DNA from: Cyanobacteria bacterium UBA4641
Lineage (GTDB): Bacteria > Cyanobacteriota > Vampirovibrionia > Gastranaerophilales > Gastranaerophilaceae
NCBI GenBank assembly: GCA_002405805.1
Contig: DHMN01000084.1
Location: forward strand, 32,088 to 40,143
Length of the DNA: 8,056 bases
Direction of reading: 5' to 3'
Shown: piece after piece, positions 1 through 6,214 of the stretch
Layout: the number at the start of each line of letters is the position of its first letter
Position numbering within the stretch: the first letter of the stretch is position 1
Position numbers and translations under genes: made by a program
Notes under the pieces: model-generated
What the model was told of the DNA's origin: nothing
What the model saw: only the letters and a program-made list of their open reading frames with translations
The model's database searches: none

Positions 1-96
1 GCGCCGTGTGAGCGTAGCGAACCCAGCACGTCTAGGCGAGAGCTGCGTTGAGCCACCAATAATCCAAGACCGTTTCGGAATCTCAAATTTAACAAA
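1..96. repeat. GC-rich dispersed repeat, left copy (cut by window edge)
   Basis: This stretch is an inverted copy of 7933-8037. Reading the right copy on the minus strand gives the same series of blocks: GCGCCGTGTGA, CCCAGCACGTC, GGCGAGAGCTGCGTTGAGCC, ATCCAAGAC, ATCTCAAAT and TAACAAA. Differences are scattered substitutions plus about 10 bases present only in the right copy, after GAGCC. It is clearly richer in GC than the genes around it and holds no convincing reading frame. Its inner end carries GTTTCGGAATCTC, resembling the right half (TTTCAGnATCTC) of the hairpin family found elsewhere in the window. It therefore may be a family member with a long GC-rich insert whose other half lies left of the window. 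Confidence 0.8.
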
Positions 97-105
97 GGAT
101 ACTAT

Positions 106-172
106 GTCATTCTGAAAGGATTAAAAATCTTGCCAACTTGTTTGGCTTAGATTTTATCCTATTCAGAATCTA
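106..172 (+). repeat. Expanded hairpin repeat (GTCATTCTGAA family)
   Basis: The outer arms are ATTCTGAA (109-116) and TTCAGAAT (162-169). Between them, AGGATTAAAAATCT pairs with AGATTTTATCCT with small bulges. At the centre a mini-hairpin GCCAA / TTGGC (132-136, 141-145) encloses the loop CTTGT. The same outer arms and the following ATCTATCAAT occur at 7829-7860 around a simple 5-base TTTGT loop, so this copy looks like the same element with a longer inner stem. No coding potential is seen. Confidence 0.75.
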
Positions 173-184
173 TCAATGTTGATT

Positions 185-204
185 GTCGGCTTAGTAAAGC
201 CGAC
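185..204. repeat. Short palindromic hairpin, copy 1
   Basis: Perfect 8-bp stem GTCGGCTT / AAGCCGAC with loop AGTA. An identical stem with loop GGTA lies at 1420-1439, just after the first prepilin gene. The exact recurrence shows a small dispersed palindromic (REP-like) repeat. No T-run follows, so it is not a typical intrinsic terminator. Confidence 0.75.
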
Positions 205-216
205 TTGCATCTGGAT

Positions 217-347
217 AAACCCTCACCCTGCCCTCAGCCATTCGGCATGCAGTCTCACTCATTTCGCAAAGCTCAATGGTTCGACTAGCATCCCACAAGG
301 GGCGAGGATGTTTTGATGTCACCTAGACAGGGGTAAGGTGAAGGTTT
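217..347. repeat. Inverted-repeat-bounded noncoding element
   Basis: The ends are imperfect inverted repeats: AAACCCTCACCCTGCCCT (217-234) against AGGGGTAAGGTGAAGGTTT (329-347). The inside contains TTCGCAAAGCTCA (263-275), which recurs exactly at 1658-1670, and CAAGGGGCGAGG, the reverse complement of a CCTCGCCCCTTG motif also found at 1583-1594. It ends 4 bases from the stop codon of the regulator at 352-555 and could serve as its 3' end. No gene is seen between 1 and 351; repeats fill that interval. Confidence 0.6.
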
Positions 348-351
348 GTCT

Positions 352-555
352 TCATCCCTCAATATATTGAAACAGGTCTTGGGGCGTGCATTTCAAAACT
401 TCACATAATTTGTCCAAGGTCTGAAAATCAATCCCTTTGGTCTTGTTATGATAAATTTTGTTCAATGCATTTTGGCTGATTCCTGAAAGCTTTGACAACT
501 CAGAAACCCTCATTCTTTGTTCGCCAAGTATTGCTGATAACCTGTTCTTAATCAT
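352..555 (-). CDS. Small XRE/Cro-CI-type helix-turn-helix regulator
   Basis: A 67-residue protein that is essentially one Cro/CI helix-turn-helix domain. Residues 17-24 (VSELSKLS) form the scaffold helix, GIS is the turn, and residues 28-36 (QNALNKIYH) form the likely recognition helix. The tail TLDKLCEVLKCTPQDLFQYIEG is typical of the short YozG-like regulators (COG3655 type). It has no effector or dimerisation domain beyond the HTH. The only usable ATG has no Shine-Dalgarno upstream, and a -10-like TACAAT ends 6 bases before it, so the mRNA may be leaderless. It is divergent from the prepilin-like gene at 671, with 115 bases between. By analogy with similar regulators it probably controls its own promoter and perhaps the neighbour's; that target is inferred. 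Confidence 0.85.
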   Translation of the reverse strand: MIKNRLSAILGEQRMRVSELSKLSGISQNALNKIYHNKTKGIDFQTLDKLCEVLKCTPQDLFQYIEG

Positions 556-670
556 AGCTTTATTGTAACAGTTTGTATTGTAAGATTGTAAAAATACATT
601 TATGCATGGTAATATTACATGTATAGATGTATAAATTTTTAATAAATCTTATAATAGAAAGGCGGAGTTG
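556..670. promoter_or_regulatory. Divergent control region, regulator / prepilin-like gene 1
   Basis: The heptamer ATTGTAA occurs three times on the plus strand (562-568, 577-583, 585-591). Read on the minus strand, the first copy contains the regulator's likely -10, TACAAT, so a factor bound there would block it. Further on are a perfect 10-bp palindrome GTAATATTAC (609-618), a TACATGTA palindrome (616-623) and a direct repeat ATGTATA (619-625, 627-633). For the prepilin gene, TATAAT at 650-655 is a perfect -10 but leaves a leader of only about 10 bases; TATAAA at 630-635, 17 bases after TGGTAA, is an alternative. Which one is used cannot be decided by eye. Confidence 0.5.
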
Positions 671-1405
671 ATGTTTGAAATGATGGATAATAGGGGTAAA
701 TTAGCTTTTACATTGGCAGAGGTTTTGATAACACTGGGCATTATCGGTGTTGTCGCTGCAATAACTATACCTGTGCTAATTGCGAAAACTCATAGCAAAC
801 AATATACAACGAGTTTTAAAAAAGCTATTTCAACATTAAGTAACGCTGCAAGAATGTCCGAGGCTCAATTTGGGTATGATTTTGCAGGAATTGATGAATT
901 ATGTGGTGCAAATTCAGGTTCCGACCATCCTGAAACAAAGCAAACAGCTTGTGCTTTATTAAATGGAACATTAAAGGGGGCGCAATATTATTATGGTTTG
1001 GATAAATTGGGGGCTTATCAAATAAATTCCAACTTCTTTGATAATACTTGGAGCTTTGTAAGTTTTAAAAATGCCTTACCAATTTATAGATTATCTGATG
1101 GGCAATTGTTGATATTGTCAAGCAAAATCGGTGAACAAGGGTGCGAAGATAGAAGTAGACTTACTCAAAATTCTAATGGGGAGACTATTGGTACGGCTTG
1201 TTATGGATTAATTGATGTTAATGGAGTATCAAAGCCTAATAGAGAAGTTACTTGTGCAAAAGGTACTTTTACATATTTTGTTTTTGATGCAAAGGATTGT
1301 ATTGTAAATGATAAAACGATGGGAGATATTTTTCCAATTGCATTTTATAACAATACGGTAGAACCTCATTCTACTGCAGCATGGTATGTTTGGCGGAAGA
1401 AGTAA
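671..1405 (+). CDS. Type IV prepilin-like protein (class III signal) 1
   Basis: A 244-residue secreted or pilus-like protein. Residues 1-12 are a short basic leader. Prepilin peptidase would cut before FTLAEVLITLG at residue 13, with Glu at mature position 5 (E17). Residue -1 is Ala, not the usual Gly. Residues 13-36 form the hydrophobic helix that anchors the precursor in the membrane and packs in the pilus core. The C-terminal domain has six cysteines (78, 94, 158, 177, 195, 210), which suggest disulfides outside the cytoplasm, and an IDVNG motif at 181-185 shared with the second prepilin here. The ATG at 671 is preceded by AAAGG at 8 bases; a TTG at 668 or ATGs at 680/683 are alternatives with the same core. 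Whether it is a major pilin, minor pilin or pseudopilin cannot be told; no other pilus genes are nearby. Confidence 0.88.
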   Translation: MFEMMDNRGKLAFTLAEVLITLGIIGVVAAITIPVLIAKTHSKQYTTSFKKAISTLSNAARMSEAQFGYDFAGIDELCGANSGSDHPETKQTACALLNGTLKGAQYYYGLDKLGAYQINSNFFDNTWSFVSFKNALPIYRLSDGQLLILSSKIGEQGCEDRSRLTQNSNGETIGTACYGLIDVNGVSKPNREVTCAKGTFTYFVFDAKDCIVNDKTMGDIFPIAFYNNTVEPHSTAAWYVWRKK

Positions 1406-1419
1406 TTTAATGGTTAAAT

Positions 1420-1439
1420 GTCGGCTTGGTAAAGCCGAC
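1420..1439. repeat. Short palindromic hairpin, copy 2
   Basis: GTCGGCTT-GGTA-AAGCCGAC, the same 8-bp stem as at 185-204. It begins 14 bases after the stop of the prepilin-like gene, so it could end or protect that transcript. No T-tract follows; CCTACATTTATTTG comes next. Read mainly as a dispersed repeat. Confidence 0.7.
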
Positions 1440-1467
1440 CTACATTTATTTGTACACGTACAACAAT

Positions 1468-1576
1468 ATCACCCTGAACTTGTTTCAGGGTCTTTTCCAT
1501 GTTAAAGATTTGGCAAATGTTGTTATTGATAAATATTGATTATTAAAAAGATTCTGAATCAAGTTCAGAATGACAT
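1468..1576. repeat. Head-to-head pair of hairpin repeats
   Basis: A forward member ACCCTGAA-CTTGT-TTCAGGGT (1471-1491) and a reverse member ATTCTGAA-TCAAG-TTCAGAAT (1551-1571) of the same hairpin family, both with 8-bp stems and 5-base loops. They also pair with each other over roughly 30 bases (TCA..CTGAACTTG.TTCAG..TCTTTT), giving a nested structure reminiscent of a miniature inverted-repeat element. The 59 bases between them are AT-rich and featureless. Confidence 0.7.
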
Positions 1577-1581
1577 AAGTT

Positions 1582-1697
1582 CCCTCGCCCCTTGAGGGAG
1601 AGGGCCAGGGAGAGGGGTGTTCGGTTAGAGATTTCTGAATAGCAAGAAAATTATGTGTTCGCAAAGCTCACATTTTCTAAGCTTTCAAAATGACAGT
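1582..1697 (-). repeat. Composite repeat, copy A (G-rich part plus expanded hairpin)
   Basis: It aligns along its length with 6409-6523. A CCCTC...GGGAGAGGG part is followed by GTTAGAGATT, CTGAATAGCAAGAAAATT and, at the far end, TTTCTAAGCTTTCA with AATGACA. The middle differs between copies but is self-complementary in both. Here the AATTATGTG and CACATTTTCT arms enclose TTCGCAAAGCT. On the minus strand it reads as the GTCATTCTGAA-type element with an enlarged inner stem. The stretch 1698-1744 is AT-rich with nothing else recognisable. Confidence 0.7.
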
Positions 1698-1744
1698 ATC
1701 TACTATTCCTTTTCTCAATTGTAAAATATTATAACATTTATTAA

Positions 1745-1772
1745 TTCAAAAAAATCTCTTTTATAGTATAAT
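1745..1772 (+). promoter_or_regulatory. Likely promoter of the phosphate transporter operon
   Basis: TTCAAA (1745-1750), 16 bases, then a consensus TATAAT (1767-1772) inside TATAGTATAAT. Transcription would start near 1779, giving a leader of about 70 bases to the ATG at 1850. No obvious Pho-box-like direct repeat overlaps it. Confidence 0.55.
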
Positions 1773-1849
1773 TTCCCTGTGTAGTTTTGGAATTTGAATA
1801 TGATTTATAAACTCAAAATAAACATGAAAATTAATCAGGAGAAAAAATA

Positions 1850-3610
1850 ATGGACATTTTTTCAATATTCACTCTATGCGGTGGATTGGCATTCTTTTTG
1901 TATGGAATGATTGTTATGTCTGCAGGTTTAGAAAAAATCGCAGGCGGGAAAATGGAAAAGATGCTGGAAAAAATGACATCTAATCCGATAAAGAGCTTGT
2001 TATTAGGCGCAGGAATTACAATGGCAGTTCAAAGCTCTTCGGCTGTTACTGTTATGCTTGTCGGTTTTGTAAACTCAGGTATTATGAAACTTTCTCAGGC
2101 AATCGGTATAATCATGGGGTCAAATATCGGAACAACAATTACCTCTTGGATTTTGAGTTTGGCAGGGATTCAGAGTGATAATTTTTTTATCAGAATGTTG
2201 AAACCTGAATCATTTACACCTATTTTAGCCTTAATCGGTGTAATTATGATGATGACATCTCCAAATAATACTTCAAGACGTAAAAATGTCGGTACATTTT
2301 TTGTCGGTTTTGCGGTTTTGATGTTTGGTATGAGCTTGATGTCTTCTGCAATGAGTCCGCTTGCCGATGACCCTAATTTTGCCCATGTTTTGACTATGTT
2401 CACAAATCCGATATTTGGCTTGTTGGTTGGTACTGTTGTTACTGCGGTTATCCAAAGTTCTGCTGCATCAGTCGGTATGTTACAGGCGCTATCTATGACA
2501 GGTAGTATTTCTTATGCGATGGCTGTTCCGATTATTATCGGTCAAAATATCGGTACTTGTATAACTGCCGTATTATCAAGTATTGGCGTAAATACAAATG
2601 CAAAGCGCGTTGCGGTTGTTCATGTTGCATTTAATGTTTTAGGAGCATTGATATTTTTACCGATGTATGAAATTGGTCATTATTTGATAAATTATCCGTT
2701 TGGTGAATCAATAAATCCTTTCGGAATTGCGGTTGTTCACTCTATCTTTAACGTTGCAACCACTTTGATACTTTTCCCATTTGCAAAACTTTTAGAAAAA
2801 TTGGCGTTGCGCGTTGTTAAAGATGATAAAAATGAATCAGAAGTTATCCTTGATGAAAGATTGCTAATGACTCCGTCATTTGCGATTACTCAGTGCTACA
2901 AAGTTACTGCAACAATGGCAAAAATCACAAGAGAAACCCTTGTAATGTCAGTGCGTATGTTGAAACAATACAATCCGAAAGTTGCAGAAGTTATTAATAA
3001 AAACGAAATTAAAATCGACAAATATCAAGATACTTTGGAATCTTTCTTGCAAAAACTTTCAGGGCGTGAATTGTCAGATGAAGACAGTAACAAGATTTCT
3101 CAATTGTTTTTATCAATTTCTGATTATGAAAAAATCGCTGACCACGCAATCCATATTTTGAGTATTGCAACAAAAATTCACCGCAAGGAATGGAGTTTCT
3201 CTCCTGAAACTATCGAGGAATTGAAACACGTTGTAAATGCGGTTAAAGAAGTTTTTGATGTTACGGTTAATGCGTTTGTTGACCACGATTTAGAACTGGC
3301 ATATCACGTTGAACCACTGGAACAAGTTGTGGATGATATTGCATATTTTGCGAAGAAAAACCACATCAAACGTGTTAAAAAAGACAAATCTCACATCAAA
3401 AGAAGTTTTGCTTATGCTGAAATTTTGAACGATTTGGAAAGAATTTCTGACCACTGTTCAAATATTGCAACAAATATCATTCAGTCAATTAATTCATCAT
3501 TGCCAAAACATATTTTGAAAAACAAATTGAAAGAGGCTGATACAGGTGATTTCAAAAGTCAGGTTGAAGAATTTAGAGCAAAATATGCTGTTGACCCAAT
3601 AAATCTGTAG
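1850..3610 (+). CDS. Na+/phosphate cotransporter with PhoU-like C-terminal domain
   Basis: A 586-residue inner-membrane protein of the bacterial NptA/YjbB-like Na/Pi-cotransporter family, which couples phosphate movement to the sodium gradient. It has the family's two inverted Na_Pi_cotrans repeats. The first carries QSSSA (61-65) and GSNIGTT (90-96); the second carries QSSAA (202-206) and GQNIGT (231-236). Hydrophobic segments run to about residue 318. The cytoplasmic tail (about 340-560) is PhoU-like, with metal-binding-type ExxxD motifs EKIAD (427-431) and ERISD (530-534). Length fits the transporter-PhoU fusion form. AGGAG (1837-1841) stands 8 bases before the ATG. The next gene starts 7 bases after the stop, so the two are probably co-transcribed. 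The direction of transport, import or export, cannot be decided from sequence. Confidence 0.92.
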   Translation: MDIFSIFTLCGGLAFFLYGMIVMSAGLEKIAGGKMEKMLEKMTSNPIKSLLLGAGITMAVQSSSAVTVMLVGFVNSGIMKLSQAIGIIMGSNIGTTITSWILSLAGIQSDNFFIRMLKPESFTPILALIGVIMMMTSPNNTSRRKNVGTFFVGFAVLMFGMSLMSSAMSPLADDPNFAHVLTMFTNPIFGLLVGTVVTAVIQSSAASVGMLQALSMTGSISYAMAVPIIIGQNIGTCITAVLSSIGVNTNAKRVAVVHVAFNVLGALIFLPMYEIGHYLINYPFGESINPFGIAVVHSIFNVATTLILFPFAKLLEKLALRVVKDDKNESEVILDERLLMTPSFAITQCYKVTATMAKITRETLVMSVRMLKQYNPKVAEVINKNEIKIDKYQDTLESFLQKLSGRELSDEDSNKISQLFLSISDYEKIADHAIHILSIATKIHRKEWSFSPETIEELKHVVNAVKEVFDVTVNAFVDHDLELAYHVEPLEQVVDDIAYFAKKNHIKRVKKDKSHIKRSFAYAEILNDLERISDHCSNIATNIIQSINSSLPKHILKNKLKEADTGDFKSQVEEFRAKYAVDPINL

Positions 3611-3617
3611 GCGAATT

Positions 3618-4388
3618 ATGACAATAAATTTTTCCGAATCTAATAAAAATTGTACACTGGAGCGAATTTGCCCCATATCAATTTCCGAAACCGATTGCAA
3701 TCACAAGATAAAAACATCTGTTTTATTTAATTTTATGCAAGATTTGGCGGCTAAATCGATTGATACATACGGACATCAATATAGTTGTGAAGGTTTGGCA
3801 CAAAACGGTTTAGGTTGGTTTATCATAAGATACCGCGTTGAATTTGATGAATATCCAAAAGATGTCAAAGAAATTAAACTCCAAACCGAAAGTCGCGGAT
3901 GTCAAAGAATGACCTCATTCAGAGATTTTGAAATTTTTGATAATGACTCTGGCAAAAGGATATTAAGAGCAGCATCAAGTTGGTTTATTGTTAATTTGGA
4001 AAATAAATCTGTAGTGAATATCGCGCAAGCCTTTCCTGATTTTTTGCATTATGAAAAGCGCGGAGATGATTTGATTTTGCAAAAATTAAAAACTTTAGAC
4101 TCTGTTGATGGGGAAAAAGTTTTTCAGGTTCGTTATGAAGATATGGATATAAATAACCATGTGAATAATGTTGTTTATATTACTTGGGCGCTTGAGGCGC
4201 TTGATTATGATTTTCGCTGTGCGCATAATTTGAAATCTATTGATGTATATTTTAAACATGATGTAAAATATGGCGAAGATGTAGTTTCTCAGGTTAGATA
4301 TGATTATGAAAATTTGGCGACCGAACACCTGATTAAAAATAAGAATACTGGGGATGAGCTGTGTTTGTTAAAAGTTACGTATTATTAA
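3618..4388 (+). CDS. Acyl-ACP thioesterase (FatA/FatB-like, PF01643 type)
   Basis: A 256-residue soluble enzyme that hydrolyses acyl-ACP to free fatty acid and ACP, ending chain elongation. It shows the double hot-dog pattern. The N-terminal half includes NFMQDLAAKSIDTYG (38-52) and W67 in LGWFIIRY; the C-terminal half has the catalytic D-x-N-x-H signature D177, N179, H181 inside YEDMDINNHVNN. Aligned by eye with plant FatB, the position of the catalytic Glu is taken by D215 in FKHDVKYGED, a conservative change. The start lies 7 bases after the transporter stop; its weak Shine-Dalgarno AGG overlaps that stop codon, suggesting translational coupling. An acyl-CoA synthetase follows. Chain-length preference cannot be read from the sequence. 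Confidence 0.9.
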   Translation: MTINFSESNKNCTLERICPISISETDCNHKIKTSVLFNFMQDLAAKSIDTYGHQYSCEGLAQNGLGWFIIRYRVEFDEYPKDVKEIKLQTESRGCQRMTSFRDFEIFDNDSGKRILRAASSWFIVNLENKSVVNIAQAFPDFLHYEKRGDDLILQKLKTLDSVDGEKVFQVRYEDMDINNHVNNVVYITWALEALDYDFRCAHNLKSIDVYFKHDVKYGEDVVSQVRYDYENLATEHLIKNKNTGDELCLLKVTYY

Positions 4389-4393
4389 AAACA

Positions 4394-4422
4394 TGGTAAA
4401 ATTTTTTAAACTATGATATACT
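4394..4422 (+). promoter_or_regulatory. Possible weak promoter before the acyl-CoA synthetase
   Basis: In the 78-base gap, TATACT (4417-4422) within TATGATATACT resembles a -10. TGGTAA lies 17 bases upstream (4394-4399), a poor -35. It would give a leader of about 38 bases. No terminator hairpin is seen in the gap, so read-through from the thioesterase is equally likely. Confidence 0.3.
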
Positions 4423-4466
4423 ACAAGCTGACATAAAATGTTTATTGAGATATAGGGGAGAAATAT

Positions 4467-6143
4467 ATGAAAGAGAATATTTTGTCTTTGTTGGATAAAA
4501 ATACAAAATTATATGGCGAAAGAATTGCTCTTGGTAAAAGAAATCGTTATGGCTGGAAAGAGCTTACTTATAAGGGCTTGAGCTTGTTGACAAAACAGTT
4601 CGCAAGTTATTTGATTACCGATTTACAAATGCAAAAGGGCGAGCGTTTGGCGATTTTGTCAGAATCAATGCCAGAGATGGGTGCTTGTGTGTTTGCCTCT
4701 GTAATTTCAGGCATGGTGACTGTTCCCCTTGATAATAAATTGACTATTTATGAATTGGAATCTATTCTTTCAAGCTGTGAACCTGCCGTTTTGGCTGTTT
4801 CTCAGGCAAATTTAGATAAAGGTTTGGAATTACAAAAAAGAATCCCTTCAATTAAACATATTGTCATTATGGATGAGCCGACATTTGACTCAAAATACCC
4901 AAGTTTATACAGTTTGCCAACAGGTAGAGAATGTAAGTGGCGTCACCGCTCATTGAGAGACACCGCGCTTATTATTTATACATCAGGTACAACAGGCGCT
5001 CCAAAAGGGGTTCAAACAACTTTCGGAAATATGACATGTCAGGTTTGGGGAATGTCAAAAATTCTTCCTGAAATTCTTCCGCACGAAAATGTAAACTTGC
5101 TTTCAATTTTGCCGATGAACCATTTGTTTGAATTGACTGTAGGATTTTCAACATTTTTAAATAGAGGTTCTTCAATTTTTTATCCTCAAAGCTTGAAACC
5201 AAAAGATGTTTTGGGTGATATGAGAGAAAAGAAAATTGACTTTATGATTGTAGTTCCTGCGTTTATGAAATTGTTGAAAAATACGATTGAGGCTGAAATT
5301 AGAACATTGCCGGAAGATGAGAGAATTTTGTTTGAAAAATCTTACGCAGCTGCTGAATATATTACTGATTATTCAATACGTCGTCAGTTGTTCAGAAGTA
5401 TTTTGGCAAAATTTGGCGGAAACTTCTATGGATTTATTACCGGTGGTGCTCCGCTAGACCCATCTGTAGGTGAGTTTTTTGAACGAATCGGTATCAAAGT
5501 TTTCCAATGCTACGGTTTATCAGAAACCAGCCCTATCATTTCTGTAGATAGAGGCGATGACAGAAAATTGATGTCTGTCGGTTTGGTCTTGGATTCTTAT
5601 GACGCGAAAATCGACCCTGAAACAGGCGAGTTGCTTGTAAAAGGTCCATCAGTTATGAAAGGGTATTACAAAAATCCTGAAAAAACAGCAGAAGTCTTGA
5701 GCGAAGACGGATGGCTGCATACAGGCGATATTGGTGAATTTGACTCAGATGGCAGATTGTATATCACAGGCAGAATCAAGAATTTGATTGTTTTATCTGG
5801 TGGTAAAAAAGTTTTCCCTGAAGAGGTGGAATCAGTTTTGGAACAAAATCCGAATTTTGCAGAGGTCTGCGTATTTGGTGCGACAAGAACATCCGGCGCA
5901 AAGGATGGTACAGAAGAAATTATGACAGTTATTGTGCCGACTGAAGAAGTTATGGCAAAATATCCTGATGAAAATGAGTTGCAAACATTCATTGGACATG
6001 AAGTTAAAAAGTTGTCAGTACAATTAGCTCCATACAAACGTCCTGTAAATATTGTTGTTCGCAAAGAACCGTTTCCACGTACAGCAACTCGCAAGGTTAA
6101 ACGTAATGTTGTAAAAGAACAAACTATGGCTGCTGTTCGTTAG
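4467..6143 (+). CDS. AMP-forming long-chain acyl-CoA (or acyl-ACP) synthetase
   Basis: A 558-residue member of the adenylate-forming (ANL) superfamily. It activates a fatty acid with ATP to acyl-AMP, then transfers it to CoA or ACP. Motifs in order: the phosphate-binding loop YTSGTTGAPKG (171-181), GGAPL (326-330), YGLSET (349-354), WLHTGD (416-421, D421 for ribose), GRIKNLI (435-441) with hinge and C-terminal domain after it, and the catalytic lysine K543 in PRTATRK, where Arg stands in place of the usual Gly before Lys. No transmembrane helix is seen. AGGGGAG ends 6 bases before the ATG. The neighbouring thioesterase argues for a fatty-acid substrate. The family assignment is firm; CoA versus ACP (as in cyanobacterial Aas, which is longer) as acceptor is open. 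Confidence 0.92.
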   Translation: MKENILSLLDKNTKLYGERIALGKRNRYGWKELTYKGLSLLTKQFASYLITDLQMQKGERLAILSESMPEMGACVFASVISGMVTVPLDNKLTIYELESILSSCEPAVLAVSQANLDKGLELQKRIPSIKHIVIMDEPTFDSKYPSLYSLPTGRECKWRHRSLRDTALIIYTSGTTGAPKGVQTTFGNMTCQVWGMSKILPEILPHENVNLLSILPMNHLFELTVGFSTFLNRGSSIFYPQSLKPKDVLGDMREKKIDFMIVVPAFMKLLKNTIEAEIRTLPEDERILFEKSYAAAEYITDYSIRRQLFRSILAKFGGNFYGFITGGAPLDPSVGEFFERIGIKVFQCYGLSETSPIISVDRGDDRKLMSVGLVLDSYDAKIDPETGELLVKGPSVMKGYYKNPEKTAEVLSEDGWLHTGDIGEFDSDGRLYITGRIKNLIVLSGGKKVFPEEVESVLEQNPNFAEVCVFGATRTSGAKDGTEEIMTVIVPTEEVMAKYPDENELQTFIGHEVKKLSVQLAPYKRPVNIVVRKEPFPRTATRKVKRNVVKEQTMAAVR

Positions 6144-6203
6144 AAGTTTTTAATGGTGGGCACATTCCATTTTGCCCACCCTACGAGACTACCGTTCGTT
6201 AGA
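6135..6203. repeat. Direct repeat flanking a hairpin at the synthetase stop codon
   Basis: GTTCGTTAGA occurs at 6135-6144, where it encodes the last two residues and stop of the synthetase, and again at 6194-6203. Both copies continue with a purine, GTTT and then AAT. The 49 bases between contain the GGTGGGCA / TGCCCACC hairpin. This is the layout left by insertion of a small element with target-site duplication, or by a local tandem duplication. Confidence 0.55.
6155..6180 (+). terminator. Stem-loop after the synthetase, possible transcript end
   Basis: GGTGGGCA (6155-6162) and TGCCCACC (6173-6180) form a perfect 8-bp GC-rich stem with a 10-base loop, starting 11 bases after the stop. No T-run follows, so it is not a classical intrinsic terminator. 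It may be a repeat element that stabilises or ends the operon transcript. Confidence 0.45.
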
Positions 6204-6214
6204 GGTTTGAATCG

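Noticed and set aside
1468..1697. CRISPR array
   Set aside because: Repeats are irregularly spaced, differ in length, alternate in orientation and are themselves hairpins; no equal-length spacers and no cas genes.
1779..1849. Riboswitch or Pho-box in the leader of the phosphate transporter
   Set aside because: The roughly 70-base leader is AT-rich, with no stable fold, known aptamer motif or clear direct-repeat Pho-box.
2170..2455. Two overlapping minus-strand frames (77 and 60 residues) within the phosphate transporter gene
   Set aside because: Shadows of the transporter coding sequence, with no domain and no start signals.
3497..3700. Minus-strand frame across the transporter/thioesterase junction
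   Set aside because: It overlaps both well-supported genes and shows no family features.
4095..4328. 77-residue minus-strand frame within the thioesterase gene
   Set aside because: Antisense to the catalytic region of the thioesterase; Ile/Phe/Asn-rich composition expected from AT-rich antisense DNA.
4972..5202. 76-residue minus-strand frame within the synthetase
   Set aside because: Antisense to the ATP-binding loop region; no independent support.
5666..6094. 142-residue open frame on the minus strand inside the synthetase gene
   Set aside because: It is fully antisense to a well-supported enzyme region (WLHTGD to the catalytic lysine), has low-complexity Ser/Thr/Pro-rich content, no recognisable domain and no ribosome site.
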